Below, piece by piece: positions 14,119 through 23,581 of a stretch of 64,000 bases of DNA. Under the pieces are notes generated by a model. That model searched no databases, was not told where the DNA came from, and was given only the letters and a program-made list of their open reading frames with translations. Source of the stretch: Clostridiales bacterium. Lineage in GTDB: Bacteria; Bacillota; Clostridia; Oscillospirales; Oscillospiraceae. Location: the NCBI GenBank assembly GCA_004558025.1, contig SFEG01000006.1:41026-105025 (forward strand), written 5' to 3'. The position numbers and the translations under genes were made by a program. The number at the start of each line of letters is the position of its first letter. Position 1 is the stretch's first letter.

Positions 14119-15150
14119 TCAAAAGTTTTTTATATCGGCAATGAGCGCATCAACATCGCTCTCCTTGCTCGCCCAGCTCGTGCAGAATCGCACCACCGCG
14201 CCGCCGTCGGGCAGCGGAGCCTGTATCGAAAAGCTGTACTTTTCGCGCAGAGCCTCAAGCTGAGCCTTATTAAGTATCGGGAAAAGCTGATTTGTCGGCG
14301 AAGGATACGCAAACTCTATGCCCTTTGCCTCGAAAGCCGCGCGAAGGCGCGCCGCCTGCGTTACCTCACGGCGACCGATCTTATAATACAGGCCGTCGGT
14401 AAACAGTGTGTCGAACTGAAGCCCTAGAAGTCTGCCCTTGGCAAACATGCCGCCGCGCTGCTTTATGATATAGCGAAAGTCCTTTTTTATCGCGGCATTT
14501 TTGATAACGACAGCTTCGCCGAACAGAGCGCCGTGCTTTGTTCCGCCGATGTAGAACACGTCGCAAAGCCGTGCAAGGTCGCGCAGAGTCGGCGTTCCCT
14601 CGCAGGCAAGCGCGCAGGAAAGGCGCGCACCGTCTGCAAACAGCAGCACACCGAGCTCGCGGCAGGTTCTGCTCATTTCCTCAAGCTCGGAAAGCGAATA
14701 CACCGTTCCGGTCTCCGTCGGCTGCGAGATATAGACCATGGCAGGCTGGACGATATGCTCAAACGACTCATCAGCTCTGTGGCGCAGAACGCAGTCCCTG
14801 ACATCGGCGGCATTTATCTTGCCGTCAACTGTCGGCAAAGTTATGACCTTGTGACCCGTGGCCTCAATAGCGCCTGTTTCATGAGCTTCTATGTGCGCGG
14901 TCTCGGCCGCCATGATGCCCTGATGCGGGCGCAGTGCGGCGGCAATTACCGTTAGATTTGCCTGAGTTCCGCCGACAAGGAAGTGAACGTCCGCGTCAAA
15001 GGCATCGCACTCGAGCTTTATCTTCTCTCGGGCGGCGCGGCAGTAGGGGTCTGTGCCGTAGCCTGCTGTCTGCTCATAATTTGTTTCAATGAGCCTGCTC
15101 ATTATCTCGGGCACTGCGCCCTCGAGATAGTCGCTTTCAAATCTTATCAT
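14119..15150 (-). CDS. ltaE: Low-specificity L-threonine aldolase
   Basis: A 343-residue PLP enzyme of the beta-eliminating lyase group. It cleaves threonine or allo-threonine to glycine and acetaldehyde. FLVGGTQANLTVIAA binds the cofactor phosphate, LLFADGARL carries the PLP-ring Asp, and FYIGGTKHGALFGEA holds the Schiff-base Lys. It overlaps the Clp ATPase gene by four bases. A role in making glycine alongside glyA (35339-36586) is an inference. Confidence 0.87.
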   Translation of the reverse strand: MIRFESDYLEGAVPEIMSRLIETNYEQTAGYGTDPYCRAAREKIKLECDAFDADVHFLVGGTQANLTVIAAALRPHQGIMAAETAHIEAHETGAIEATGHKVITLPTVDGKINAADVRDCVLRHRADESFEHIVQPAMVYISQPTETGTVYSLSELEEMSRTCRELGVLLFADGARLSCALACEGTPTLRDLARLCDVFYIGGTKHGALFGEAVVIKNAAIKKDFRYIIKQRGGMFAKGRLLGLQFDTLFTDGLYYKIGRREVTQAARLRAAFEAKGIEFAYPSPTNQLFPILNKAQLEALREKYSFSIQAPLPDGGAVVRFCTSWASKESDVDALIADIKNF

Positions 15151-17498
15151 CGGCTCACCTCCACGGTGACTCCGTTGTCACCGGCGCTGACGTATATCTT
15201 CTCCGCGTCCTCGCCGCGGCAGTCGATGATCTTCTGCGCGATGGCATCCTCGACATCCTTCTGGATGGTGCGGCGCAGATTACGCGCACCGTACACGACG
15301 GAGTAGCTCTTTTTGACAAGGTAGTCGATGAGCTCCTCGCTCCAGGTCATGCTTATGCCGCGCTCGGCAATAGCGTCGCGGGTTTCGGTGAGCATGAGCC
15401 CTGCTATGCTGCGGAAGTTTTCCTCGGAAAGGCTGTTGAAGTAAACGATCTCGTCGACGCGGTTTATGAACTCGGGGCGCAGGAAGTCGTTTAATGCCTT
15501 GAGCGCACGCTCGCGGCCCATATCGTTTACCGTACCGCCGAAGCCCATCGCGCCGCTCTTGGTATTGGAGCCGGCGTTTGTGGTCATGACGATGACGGTG
15601 TTTTCAAAATTTACCGTTCTGCCCTGAGCATCGGTGATCCTGCCGTCGTCGAGTATCTGCAGGAGGATGTTCAGAACGTCGGGGTGTGCCTTTTCTATCT
15701 CGTCAAACAGAACGACGGAATACGGCTTGCGGCGTATCTTCTCGGTGAGCTGACCGGCTTCATCGTAGCCGACATAGCCCGGGGGCGAGCCGATGATGCG
15801 CGAGACGCTGAACTTTTCCATGAACTCGGACATGTCAAGGCGTATAAGCGACTCGGGCGAGTCGAAAAGATCGGCTGCCAGACGCTTTACGAGCTCGGTC
15901 TTGCCGACGCCCGTACCGCCGACAAATATGAAGCTCGTCGGCTTGCGCTTTGCCTTGAGGCCGACGCGCGAGCGCTTTATTGCCGCGCACACGGCGTTTA
16001 CCGCCTCGTCCTGACCTACGATGTGCGCCTTCAGGCGCTTATCGAGCTCGGCAAGGCGCTCAAACTCATCCTCGCGTATGGATGAGGCCGGGATCTTCGT
16101 CCACAGCTCGATTATGCGGGCGAGGTTATCGACCGTGAGCTCGGGAACACCCTCAAGGTCGAGAGAGGCAAGCTCCTGCTCGCGCTGCATTTCCTTGCTG
16201 CGAAGCTCCGCTATGCGCTCGTAGCGCTTATCGAGAACATCGTCGGTAAGCTCCTCGCCCTTTGGTGCGTCGGCACTCATGAGTGCCTCGCGCTCATATC
16301 GCAGATCGTCAAGATCCTTCTGAAGCTCCGCGCGGCGGACGATGCTTTTATCCTTGAGGTTTACATCCGAGCAGGCCTCGTCGATAAGGTCGATGGCCTT
16401 ATCCGGCAGGAAGCGGTCGGTTATATAGCGCTCGGACATTTTGACCGCCTCGGCGCACATCTCGTCGGAAATTTTAACGCCGTGGTAGTCCTCATAGTAT
16501 TTTCTTATGCCCTTGAGTATCTCGATGCTGTCGGCTACCGAGGGCTCGTTTATCGTAACGGGCTGGAATCTGCGCTCGAGCGCGGAGTCCTTTTCGATGT
16601 GTTTGCGATATTCTGTGAAGGTCGTCGCGCCGATGACCTGTATCTCGCCTCTTGAGAGCGCGGGCTTTAAGATATTGGCCGCATTCATGCTGCCCTCGGC
16701 ATCGCCCGCTCCGACAATATTATGCACCTCGTCGATGACGAGGATTATATTACCCTGCTTGCGAATCTCCTCGATAAGCCCCTTCATGCGGCTTTCAAAC
16801 TGACCCCTGAACTGCGTTCCGGCCACGAGCGCCGTGAGGTCGAGAAGGTATACCTCCTTGCCGCGCAGCTTATACGGCACCCGGTCGAGCGCTATGCGCT
16901 GGGCAAGCCCCTCGGCAACTGCCGTTTTGCCGACGCCCGGCTCGCCGATAAGGCAGGGATTGTTCTTCTGACGGCGGTTGAGGATCTGAATGACGCGCTC
17001 GAGCTCCTCCTCGCGGCCTATCATATTGTCGAGCTTTCCCGCGCGGGCGCGGTCGGTAAGATTTATGCAGTAATTGTCCAAAAACTTACGTTTTTGCGGC
17101 TTTCCGCCCTCCTTTTGGGGCTGCTGAGGTGCGGAACCGGAATTATTCCCGCTCTCTGCCGGGGTGTTATTGCCGTTTCCGAACAATCTGTTCAAAAACG
17201 GGAAGGTCGCGGTCTTGCCGTCATCATCGCCGTCGGAGTCTCCGTCGCTGTCGGGATCGAGGCTCATGTCCATAAGGCTCTCAACGCCGTTCAGGGCGTT
17301 CATCATTTCTCCGCTGAGGTTATCGAGATCCTCATCGGATATGCCCATTTTTTCGATCATATCGTCAACGGGCTTTATGTGAAGCTCTCTTGCGCATTTG
17401 AGGCACAGTCCTTCGTTTTTCTGAACTCCGCCCTCAAGCTTGGTAATAAACACGACCGCGACGTTCTTGCCGCAGCGTGAGCACATTTTTGCTTGCAT
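15147..17498 (-). CDS. Clp-family AAA+ ATPase with N-terminal zinc finger (ClpE-like)
   Basis: A 783-residue HSP100 unfoldase. Residues 6-35 form a C4 zinc finger (CSRCG and CLKCA). An acidic Asp/Ser/Gly linker follows. AAA domain 1 has Walker A GEPGVGKT near residue 190, and domain 2 has GGTGVGKT near 520, with arginine-finger regions. A coiled middle segment lies between them. The double N-repeat of ClpC/ClpA is missing, so the architecture resembles ClpE. It probably feeds substrates to ClpP or refolds proteins under stress. AGGAGG precedes the start. No CtsR site was recognised upstream. Confidence 0.9.
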   Translation of the reverse strand: MQAKMCSRCGKNVAVVFITKLEGGVQKNEGLCLKCARELHIKPVDDMIEKMGISDEDLDNLSGEMMNALNGVESLMDMSLDPDSDGDSDGDDDGKTATFPFLNRLFGNGNNTPAESGNNSGSAPQQPQKEGGKPQKRKFLDNYCINLTDRARAGKLDNMIGREEELERVIQILNRRQKNNPCLIGEPGVGKTAVAEGLAQRIALDRVPYKLRGKEVYLLDLTALVAGTQFRGQFESRMKGLIEEIRKQGNIILVIDEVHNIVGAGDAEGSMNAANILKPALSRGEIQVIGATTFTEYRKHIEKDSALERRFQPVTINEPSVADSIEILKGIRKYYEDYHGVKISDEMCAEAVKMSERYITDRFLPDKAIDLIDEACSDVNLKDKSIVRRAELQKDLDDLRYEREALMSADAPKGEELTDDVLDKRYERIAELRSKEMQREQELASLDLEGVPELTVDNLARIIELWTKIPASSIREDEFERLAELDKRLKAHIVGQDEAVNAVCAAIKRSRVGLKAKRKPTSFIFVGGTGVGKTELVKRLAADLFDSPESLIRLDMSEFMEKFSVSRIIGSPPGYVGYDEAGQLTEKIRRKPYSVVLFDEIEKAHPDVLNILLQILDDGRITDAQGRTVNFENTVIVMTTNAGSNTKSGAMGFGGTVNDMGRERALKALNDFLRPEFINRVDEIVYFNSLSEENFRSIAGLMLTETRDAIAERGISMTWSEELIDYLVKKSYSVVYGARNLRRTIQKDVEDAIAQKIIDCRGEDAEKIYVSAGDNGVTVEVSR

Positions 17499-17515
17499 GG
17501 TTTATCCTCCTGTAA

Positions 17516-18223
17516 TCAAAATATTTTGTCGGCCATATTGCTCAGCACGAGGAAAAATCTGCTGAACAGTCCGTCGTCCAATGTTTGCTTTCCTATCATA
17601 TTGCCGCAGAAGCTTAGAAGCCAGCACAGCCCCGTGCAGTACACGCAGCCGCGCAAAAAGCCGAATGCGGCTCCTCCGTAGAGGTCAACATTCTCGTTAT
17701 CGGTTATCCGAAAACGCAGACCGAATATCTGTTTTATAAGCGAAATAAGCAGCATTGCAAGCAGAAAGAATATCACCGCACATATCGCGTAGGCGACAGC
17801 CTCGCTGCCGGCGTGAGCCGCCGCGGTCGTCGCATCTATCTCATAGTTCGAATATATTCTCTGCGCATTGCCGCAATAGTTTTCCGCGCGCATCTCATTA
17901 AATCCGAGGCTTTCGAGGCAGCTTTCGGCATAGGGCGTCAAAAGCTCCGGGTCTTCCCTTATGGTATCCTCGATGCGCGTCTCGTCGATACCTGCGGCTC
18001 TTGCAGCCTCGGTTTCAAGCTGCGAGTCTATATACCCCGCGAGAAACGGGCGCAGCGGATACGCCATTGACGGTGCAGCGCTCGACGCTATCACAAGTCC
18101 GCATAAAGACGCGATAACGACGGCCGCAAGGCTTATTGCGGCGTTTACCGCTCCGCGCCTGTAGCCGCGCCATGTACAATAAAATATTATTAGCAGCAGA
18201 CTCAGTTCAATTACAAATCTCAT
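17516..18223 (-). CDS. CvpA-family membrane protein
   Basis: A 235-residue protein with four hydrophobic segments: near the N-terminus (LSLLLIIFYCTWRGYRRGAV), residues 30-50, and two near the C-terminus, including YGGAAFGFLRGCVYC. The pattern, with the GYRRG turn after helix 1 and the G-FLRG loop, fits CvpA. Family members affect envelope integrity or colicin V export in other bacteria. A long extracytoplasmic insert lies between helices 2 and 3. It sits between the DUF5711 and Clp genes. Confidence 0.75.
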   Translation of the reverse strand: MRFVIELSLLLIIFYCTWRGYRRGAVNAAISLAAVVIASLCGLVIASSAAPSMAYPLRPFLAGYIDSQLETEAARAAGIDETRIEDTIREDPELLTPYAESCLESLGFNEMRAENYCGNAQRIYSNYEIDATTAAAHAGSEAVAYAICAVIFFLLAMLLISLIKQIFGLRFRITDNENVDLYGGAAFGFLRGCVYCTGLCWLLSFCGNMIGKQTLDDGLFSRFFLVLSNMADKIF

Positions 18224-18230
18224 GAGTTAT

Positions 18231-19220
18231 TCATTTCTCTATGCCCCACACGCTGCCTCCGCCGGCGGCGATGACATCGCCCTTATCGGTAAGCAGCACT
18301 TCCTTCGCTCCCGAAGCTTTTTCCGAGAGCAGAATTTTTGCCTTATCGCTGTATACACCCACGCCGTTTTGCGTGAGGATCGCTATCTGTTTATCTCGGC
18401 AGTCGAGAGACCAAAGCTCGCCGCCCGGCGATATTCTGCCTTTGATATCAAGGCCGTCATCGAGGATATAGACATCTCCGACTCCGCCGGAAGCATGCTC
18501 CCTTACCTCTATTATGAGCTTTTTGTCAAGCACCCCGAATTCGCCGGTAATTTTTCCGGAAAACTCGCGTTTTCCACAGTTCTTCCCCTCATCGCCGCAG
18601 ACATACGCGCCGCGCTCGCCGATGCCGCAGACCCGCTCGCCGAGCCAAACGATATCGCGCAGGCCGGCACATTCAAAAAAGCCGCGCTCTTTCTCGCTGT
18701 CGAGCGAAAAAAGGCGTATACCCTCGTCCGTGAGCACCGCGAGGCGCTCCGAGTCCGGAGAAACGGCGGCGGATATGAGGCGCTGCTTTGCGCAGTACCA
18801 TTTATACAGCGGCTCCTTCTCCGGCGAATATACGGTAACGCTGCCCATATAGCCGGGCTCCTTCGTACACAGGGCGAGACAGCCCTTTTCGGAGAGTTCC
18901 GCGCAGATGATATCGTTATCCGTGCTTATGGCCTCGCCGTCGGAATATACGACGCTGCGCCCGCCCTCGGCATATGCCGCAGCAGAAGCTCCGCCTTGCG
19001 CTATGTGCGCGGGCTTCAGCTCGAGCTTGAGCTCAAAGGTCTTTTCCCCCGCGCCGCTAAAGCATTTCACGCTGCCGGGGCCCGCCGTTAAAAGTCCGTT
19101 ATCGCACACGGCGTAAGCGTCGGCCTCGCCGCAGATAAACGAGCCGGAAAGCTCCGTTTTTTCAGTGCAGGAGCACAAGACAAGGCACAGAACGAAAATC
19201 GGGATAAGCGTTTTTTTCAT
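18231..19220 (-). CDS. Lipoprotein with beta-propeller repeats (DUF5711-like)
   Basis: A 329-residue lipoprotein: signal MKKTLIPIFVLCLVLC with lipobox LCSC. The body consists of short repeated beta strands (NGLLTAGPGSVKCFSG, YSDGEAISTDNDIICAEL, VSPDSERLAVLTDEGIRLFS) as in a WD-like propeller. DUF5711 propellers are commonly found beside cvpA in Clostridia, which matches this location seven bases upstream of cvpA. Function unknown; a cell-surface scaffold is plausible. Confidence 0.7.
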   Translation of the reverse strand: MKKTLIPIFVLCLVLCSCTEKTELSGSFICGEADAYAVCDNGLLTAGPGSVKCFSGAGEKTFELKLELKPAHIAQGGASAAAYAEGGRSVVYSDGEAISTDNDIICAELSEKGCLALCTKEPGYMGSVTVYSPEKEPLYKWYCAKQRLISAAVSPDSERLAVLTDEGIRLFSLDSEKERGFFECAGLRDIVWLGERVCGIGERGAYVCGDEGKNCGKREFSGKITGEFGVLDKKLIIEVREHASGGVGDVYILDDGLDIKGRISPGGELWSLDCRDKQIAILTQNGVGVYSDKAKILLSEKASGAKEVLLTDKGDVIAAGGGSVWGIEK

Positions 19221-19227
19221 TAAGTAT

Positions 19228-19995
19228 TCAGTCCTTCAGCATCATGATACCGGCCGGACCTTCATACCACACTCTGTTTAAATACAAGCCCTGCGGCGGC
19301 ATCGTCGGCCCTGTGAGCCGCCGGTCGCCGAGTTCAAGGAGCTTGGGGATATCCCCGGGTTCTATCTTCCCGTAGGATGCGTACACCAGTGTTCCGACTA
19401 TGGCGCGGCACATGTTGTACAAAAAGCCGTTCGCGCAGACGGAAACGGTGATGAGATCATCCGATTTCTCGGCGGTGCAGCTGTAGACCGTGCGCACAGT
19501 GGTCTTGGTCTGCGTTCCGAGCGAGCGCACGGCGGCAAAATCATGCGTACCCTCAAAGGCTGCGGCCGCAGCCTTCATCCTTTCCATATCGAGTTCCTGC
19601 GGATAAAAGCAGGCGCGCTTTTCAAGGAAGGGATCGCGGATGTTCGAGTTGTGTATCTTATAAATATACTCTTTTTTCACGCAGGAGGATATGGCGTTAA
19701 AACGCTCGTCCACCTCGACGGCATCCACGACCGCGATATCATCCGGCAGGCGCGAATTTGCCGCTAACGGGAAGCGGTCAATGGGTATGCGGCAGTCGGT
19801 GCGGAAATTTGCGCAGTATCTGAGCGCGTGAACTCCCGCGTCGGTGCGGCCGCAGCCTGTGAGCTTCACGGGGTGCTCGCATATCTTCGTCAGCGCGTCC
19901 TGCACGGTGCTGCAAACGGAAACGTCGTTTTTCTGCACCTGCCAGCCGTGATAGCGGCTGCCGTCATAGCGCAGGCGCAGGGCAATGTTTCTCAT
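19228..19995 (-). CDS. truA: tRNA pseudouridine(38-40) synthase TruA
   Basis: A 255-residue enzyme that isomerises uridines 38-40 in the tRNA anticodon arm. RLRYDGSRYHGWQVQ at the start and GCGRTDAGVHAL, with the catalytic Asp, are diagnostic. FLYNMCRAIVGTLV near the end is also conserved. It follows ecfT by 11 bases, the standard ecfA1-ecfA2-ecfT-truA order of Firmicutes ribosomal regions, here without rpl genes nearby. Confidence 0.96.
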   Translation of the reverse strand: MRNIALRLRYDGSRYHGWQVQKNDVSVCSTVQDALTKICEHPVKLTGCGRTDAGVHALRYCANFRTDCRIPIDRFPLAANSRLPDDIAVVDAVEVDERFNAISSCVKKEYIYKIHNSNIRDPFLEKRACFYPQELDMERMKAAAAAFEGTHDFAAVRSLGTQTKTTVRTVYSCTAEKSDDLITVSVCANGFLYNMCRAIVGTLVYASYGKIEPGDIPKLLELGDRRLTGPTMPPQGLYLNRVWYEGPAGIMMLKD

Positions 19996-20006
19996 AGGCT
20001 AAGTCC

Positions 20007-20804
20007 TCAAAGCCCGAAGCGCTTCATGACGAAGATCGCTGCGAGGAACACAGCGCCCAGCACGAGCGCCCAGGCATCTATGCCCTGCATTCTCATCTGC
20101 TTCATCCTCGTTCTGCCCTTGCCGCCGTGGTAGCAGCGGCTTTCCATGGCAACGGCCAGTTCGTCTGCACGGCGGAAGGCCGAGACGAACAGCGGAACAA
20201 GAATCGGCAGGAGCGCCTTTGCACGCTGAAACAGATTACCGCTGTCGAAATCCGCGCCGCGCGCCTTCTGCGCGGACATTATCTTATCCGTCTCTTCAAT
20301 GAGCGTCGGGATGAATCTGAGCGCCATGCTCATCATCATGCTCATCTCGTGAACGGGGATCTTTATCTTCTTGAGCGGTCCCATCATAATCTCAAGCCCG
20401 TCGGTGAGCGCGATGGGGCTCGTCGTATACGTCAGCATGAACGTTCCGACGATCAGAAGGATGATGCGCAGCGACATCATGACCGCGCGCTCAATACCCT
20501 CCCAGGTTATGATCCAGCCTTCAACTATCGGCGTTCCGTCGGTGTAGAAAATGTTCAGCACCGCCGTTAGGATGATTATGATAACGAGCGGCTTGAGCCC
20601 CTTGAGCGCGGACTTGGGCTTTATCTTCGATATCGCCATGCTCAGCGCCGTCACGATGATGACGAAGGCATAGCTCGCCCAGCCGGCAGAGTTAAAAAGC
20701 CCTACTATATATACTATGACCAGCAGGAGCTTCGTGCGCGGGTCGAGCCTGTGCACTACGGTGTCTCCGGGGAAATACTGGCCGAGGGTTATGTCCTTAA
20801 GCAT
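20007..20804 (-). CDS. ecfT: Energy-coupling factor transporter transmembrane protein EcfT
   Basis: A 265-residue membrane component of the ECF vitamin/metal importer. GDTVVHRLDPRTKLLLVIVY at the start, AQKARGADFDSGN and ESRCYHGGKGRTRM, the coupling-helix motifs with Ala-Arg-Gly, are characteristic. It links the two ATPases to exchangeable S-components encoded elsewhere. It overlaps ecfA2 by eight bases. Confidence 0.95.
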   Translation of the reverse strand: MLKDITLGQYFPGDTVVHRLDPRTKLLLVIVYIVGLFNSAGWASYAFVIIVTALSMAISKIKPKSALKGLKPLVIIIILTAVLNIFYTDGTPIVEGWIITWEGIERAVMMSLRIILLIVGTFMLTYTTSPIALTDGLEIMMGPLKKIKIPVHEMSMMMSMALRFIPTLIEETDKIMSAQKARGADFDSGNLFQRAKALLPILVPLFVSAFRRADELAVAMESRCYHGGKGRTRMKQMRMQGIDAWALVLGAVFLAAIFVMKRFGL

Positions 20805-21663
20805 TGCGTCCGGCCTCCTTTTTCAGTTTAAGGAGAGCTGCGAGCAGCTGCTCGTTTGTGTAAACGGAGTCCTCGACCTCAATGCCCTGCTCGCGCAGCG
20901 CTGCGGCTATCTGCGTCGGCGCGGGAACGGACAGGCCGATATCCGAAAGCTCCTTCGGGTTAGAAAATACCTCTTCGGGCGTTCCGTCAAATCGGATGCT
21001 GCCGTGATTGAAGACGATGAGCCTGTCGGCAATGCGGGCAACGTCGTCCATGCTGTGGCTTACGATGACGACGGTAGAGCCCGTCTTCTCGCGGTAGTCA
21101 CATATGGTTTCAAGTATCATTTTGCAGCCTGCCGGGTCAAGTCCGGCCGTCGGCTCATCGAGGATGAGAACGCCTGGGCGCATCGCGATAACGCCCGCTA
21201 TAGCGACTCTGCGCTTCTGTCCGCCCGACAGCTCGAGCGGCGAACGCTCGAAAAGCTCCTCGCTAACGCCGACAAGGGCTGCTGCCTCGCGCACGCGCTC
21301 GTCTATATCGCTCTCGGTAAGCTTCATGTTCTTCGGGCCGAAGGCGATATCGGCGTACACAGTCTCCTCAAAAAGCTGATACTCCGGGTACTGGAACACA
21401 AGGCCGACCTTGAATCTCACGTCGCGTGACGCGGTCTTATCGCCGTTTATGTTAACGCTGTCGACAAGCACCGTGCCGCTCGTCGGAACGAGCAGGCCGT
21501 TCAGATGCTGGATAAACGTGCTCTTGCCCGAGCCCGTGTGGCCTATAAGGCCGACGAGCTGACCGTGCGGTATCTCGACATTCACGTCGTTTATCGCTAT
21601 TTTTTCAAAGGGCGTGTCCGCGCTGTAAACATGACTCAGGCCGCTTACTTTTATCTCTGACAT
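20797..21663 (-). CDS. ecfA2: ECF transporter ATPase EcfA2
   Basis: A 288-residue ABC ATPase with Walker A GHTGSGKST, Q-loop VFQYPEYQLF, signature LSGGQKRR, Walker B VLILDEPTAGLDP, and H-loop IVSHSMDDV. The opening VSGLSHVYSADTPFEKIAI is typical of EcfA2. It forms a heterodimer with EcfA1 to energise uptake through EcfT. It overlaps ecfT and starts two bases before ecfA1 ends, so the module is co-translated. Confidence 0.95.
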   Translation of the reverse strand: MSEIKVSGLSHVYSADTPFEKIAINDVNVEIPHGQLVGLIGHTGSGKSTFIQHLNGLLVPTSGTVLVDSVNINGDKTASRDVRFKVGLVFQYPEYQLFEETVYADIAFGPKNMKLTESDIDERVREAAALVGVSEELFERSPLELSGGQKRRVAIAGVIAMRPGVLILDEPTAGLDPAGCKMILETICDYREKTGSTVVIVSHSMDDVARIADRLIVFNHGSIRFDGTPEEVFSNPKELSDIGLSVPAPTQIAAALREQGIEVEDSVYTNEQLLAALLKLKKEAGRNA

Positions 21664-21664
21664 A

Positions 21665-22498
21665 TTACTTTAATTCCTTTGCGATTTCCTTTGCGCATTC
21701 CTTGACTCCGAGCGCCGTGAGCGGCAAATGCCATCCGTTTTTGTTAAGCTCGAACATAAGCTCCGTCGTTGCGGGAACGGTCAGCCCCTCGCTTTTCATG
21801 AGCTCGACCTGCGAGAACACCTTCTCCGGGCTGTCATCGGCGATGACGTGGCCGTTTGACATGACGATAACGCGGTCGGATCCGATGCACTCGGACATAT
21901 GATGCGTTATGAGAACGACCGTTATGCCCTTTTCGCGGCATAGCTTTGTTACGGTGCTTATGACCTCTTCTCTGCCCTTGGGGTCGAGCATCGCGGTCGG
22001 TTCATCGAGTACGATGACCTCGGGCTCCATTGCGATAACGCCCGCTATCGCAACGCGCTGCTTCTGTCCGCCGGACAGAAGGTGCGGCGCATGCAGCCGA
22101 AACTCGTACATATCGACCTGCTTTAAGGCGTTATCCACGCGCTTTCGTATCTCCTGCGGCTCAACGCCGAGGTTTTCCGGCGCGAAGGCGACATCGTCCT
22201 CAACGACGTTTGCGACGATCTGGTTATCGGGGTTCTGAAACACCATGCCGACCGTGCGGCGAATATCAATGAGCTTGTCCTCATCATTGGTGCTCATGCC
22301 GTTAACGAGCACCTCGCCCTCCGTCGGCGTCAAGATCGCGTTTAAATGCTTTGCAAGAGTGCTCTTTCCCGAGCCGTTATGACCCAGGACCGCGACAAAG
22401 CTTCCCTTTTCTATTTCAAGGTCTATGCCGCAGAGGCTTTCAAACTCGTCGCCCGGATATGTGTAATGCACATTTTTTATGCTGATTATACTGCTCAT
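21665..22498 (-). CDS. ecfA1: ECF transporter ATPase EcfA1
   Basis: A 277-residue ABC ATPase with Walker A GHNGSGKST, Q-loop VFQNPDNQIV, signature LSGGQKQR, Walker B VIVLDEPTAMLDP, and H-loop LITHHMSE. The start at 22498 (MSSIISIKNVHYTYPGDE) follows GGGAAAGGGACTGAG; upstream residues in the open frame are antisense to the methyltransferase gene and not real. It is first of the ecfA1-ecfA2-ecfT-truA set. Confidence 0.95.
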   Translation of the reverse strand: MSSIISIKNVHYTYPGDEFESLCGIDLEIEKGSFVAVLGHNGSGKSTLAKHLNAILTPTEGEVLVNGMSTNDEDKLIDIRRTVGMVFQNPDNQIVANVVEDDVAFAPENLGVEPQEIRKRVDNALKQVDMYEFRLHAPHLLSGGQKQRVAIAGVIAMEPEVIVLDEPTAMLDPKGREEVISTVTKLCREKGITVVLITHHMSECIGSDRVIVMSNGHVIADDSPEKVFSQVELMKSEGLTVPATTELMFELNKNGWHLPLTALGVKECAKEIAKELK

Positions 22499-22500
22499 TC

Positions 22501-23364
22501 TCAGTCCCTTTCCCACCGGCAGGTCGCGCCGCAGGGCAGCACGAGGCCGGAATCGGTGACCGGCAGGCCGAGCTCGCGGCTTTCCGAGCGGCCGCCGAAT
22601 TTTTTGGTGAATATGCTCTCGGTGACATATGACAGCACAGAGGGCGACAGACCCGTCGTGTAGGAGTTTATTATGACAAACAGCGGATCGTCCGACAATA
22701 CTCCCGCGCACAGCGAAACAAATGGCCAAAGGTTCTGCTCGAGCTTCCACACCTCGCCGCCGGGGCCGCGCCCGTAGGACGGCGGGTCCATGATGATGGC
22801 ATCATATTTTCTGCCGCGGCGTATCTCGCGCTCGACGAATTTTGCGCAGTCGTCGACTATCCAGCGTATCGGAGCGTCCGAAAGACCGGAGGCAGCTGCA
22901 TTTTCCCTGCCCCAGGCGACCATGCCCTTGGCAGCGTCGACGTGGCAGACGCTCGCCCCGGCCTTCGCGCAGGCTATCGTTGCCGCGCCCGTGTACGCAA
23001 ACAGATTCAGAACGTTTATCGGGCGGCCGGCCGTGCGTATCTTATTCATGGCAAAATCCCAGTTGCAGGCCTGCTCCGGGAAAAGGCCGGTGTGCTTGAA
23101 ATTCATTGGCTTAACGTTGAACGTAAGCTCCCCGTAATTTATCTTCCAGCTTGCAGGAAGTCCGCCCTTATCCCAGGCTCCGCCGCCGGTAGATGCGCGG
23201 CGATATCGCGCATCGCGCATGTTCCATCTTGCGTCGCCGCGCGGCGTGTCCCATATGGCCTGCGGGTCGGGGCGCACAAGATAAAACCTGCCCCAGCGCT
23301 CAAGCTTTTCACCCTTTGAGCAGTCGATAAGCTCAAAGTCCTGCCATTTATCTGATATCCACAT
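22501..23364 (-). CDS. Class I SAM-dependent methyltransferase (RlmI/RlmK-like)
   Basis: A 287-residue enzyme. LNLFAYTGAATIACAKAGA is the SAM-binding motif I, VCHVDAAKGMV motif II, and IIMDPPSYGRG the catalytic region of rRNA or protein methyltransferases. The second ATG (23364) is preferred because AAGG lies eight bases upstream; the ATG at 23370 is only two bases from it. It is likely the first gene of the block that leads into ecfA1. The substrate, probably rRNA, is not proven. Confidence 0.8.
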   Translation of the reverse strand: MWISDKWQDFELIDCSKGEKLERWGRFYLVRPDPQAIWDTPRGDARWNMRDARYRRASTGGGAWDKGGLPASWKINYGELTFNVKPMNFKHTGLFPEQACNWDFAMNKIRTAGRPINVLNLFAYTGAATIACAKAGASVCHVDAAKGMVAWGRENAAASGLSDAPIRWIVDDCAKFVEREIRRGRKYDAIIMDPPSYGRGPGGEVWKLEQNLWPFVSLCAGVLSDDPLFVIINSYTTGLSPSVLSYVTESIFTKKFGGRSESRELGLPVTDSGLVLPCGATCRWERD

Positions 23365-23506
23365 AAGCATACCTTACCTATTATACTGATATAGCATTTT
23401 ATTTTAGCATTTTTGCGCAGTATAAGCAAGAAAAATACGTTCACAATTTCGGCGGCGCATATATATGATTTTTTAGGCAATTTTTTAGTCTATTTTTAAA
23501 ATTTTC

Positions 23507-23560
23507 TTGACAAGACCGCTGTCTGTGTGTATCCTAAGTGTATGAGAACGAACCACACAG
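23507..23560 (+). promoter_or_regulatory. Promoter and probable operator of the GntR/ABC operon
   Basis: TTGACA (23507-23512) and TATCCT (23530-23535) are 17 bases apart. CTGTGTG (23523-23529) and CACACAG (23554-23560) form an inverted repeat that brackets the -10 box and the start point, a likely autorepressor site for the GntR protein. Confidence 0.65.
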
Positions 23561-23581
23561 TTAGCATGGAGGGATCAAACA

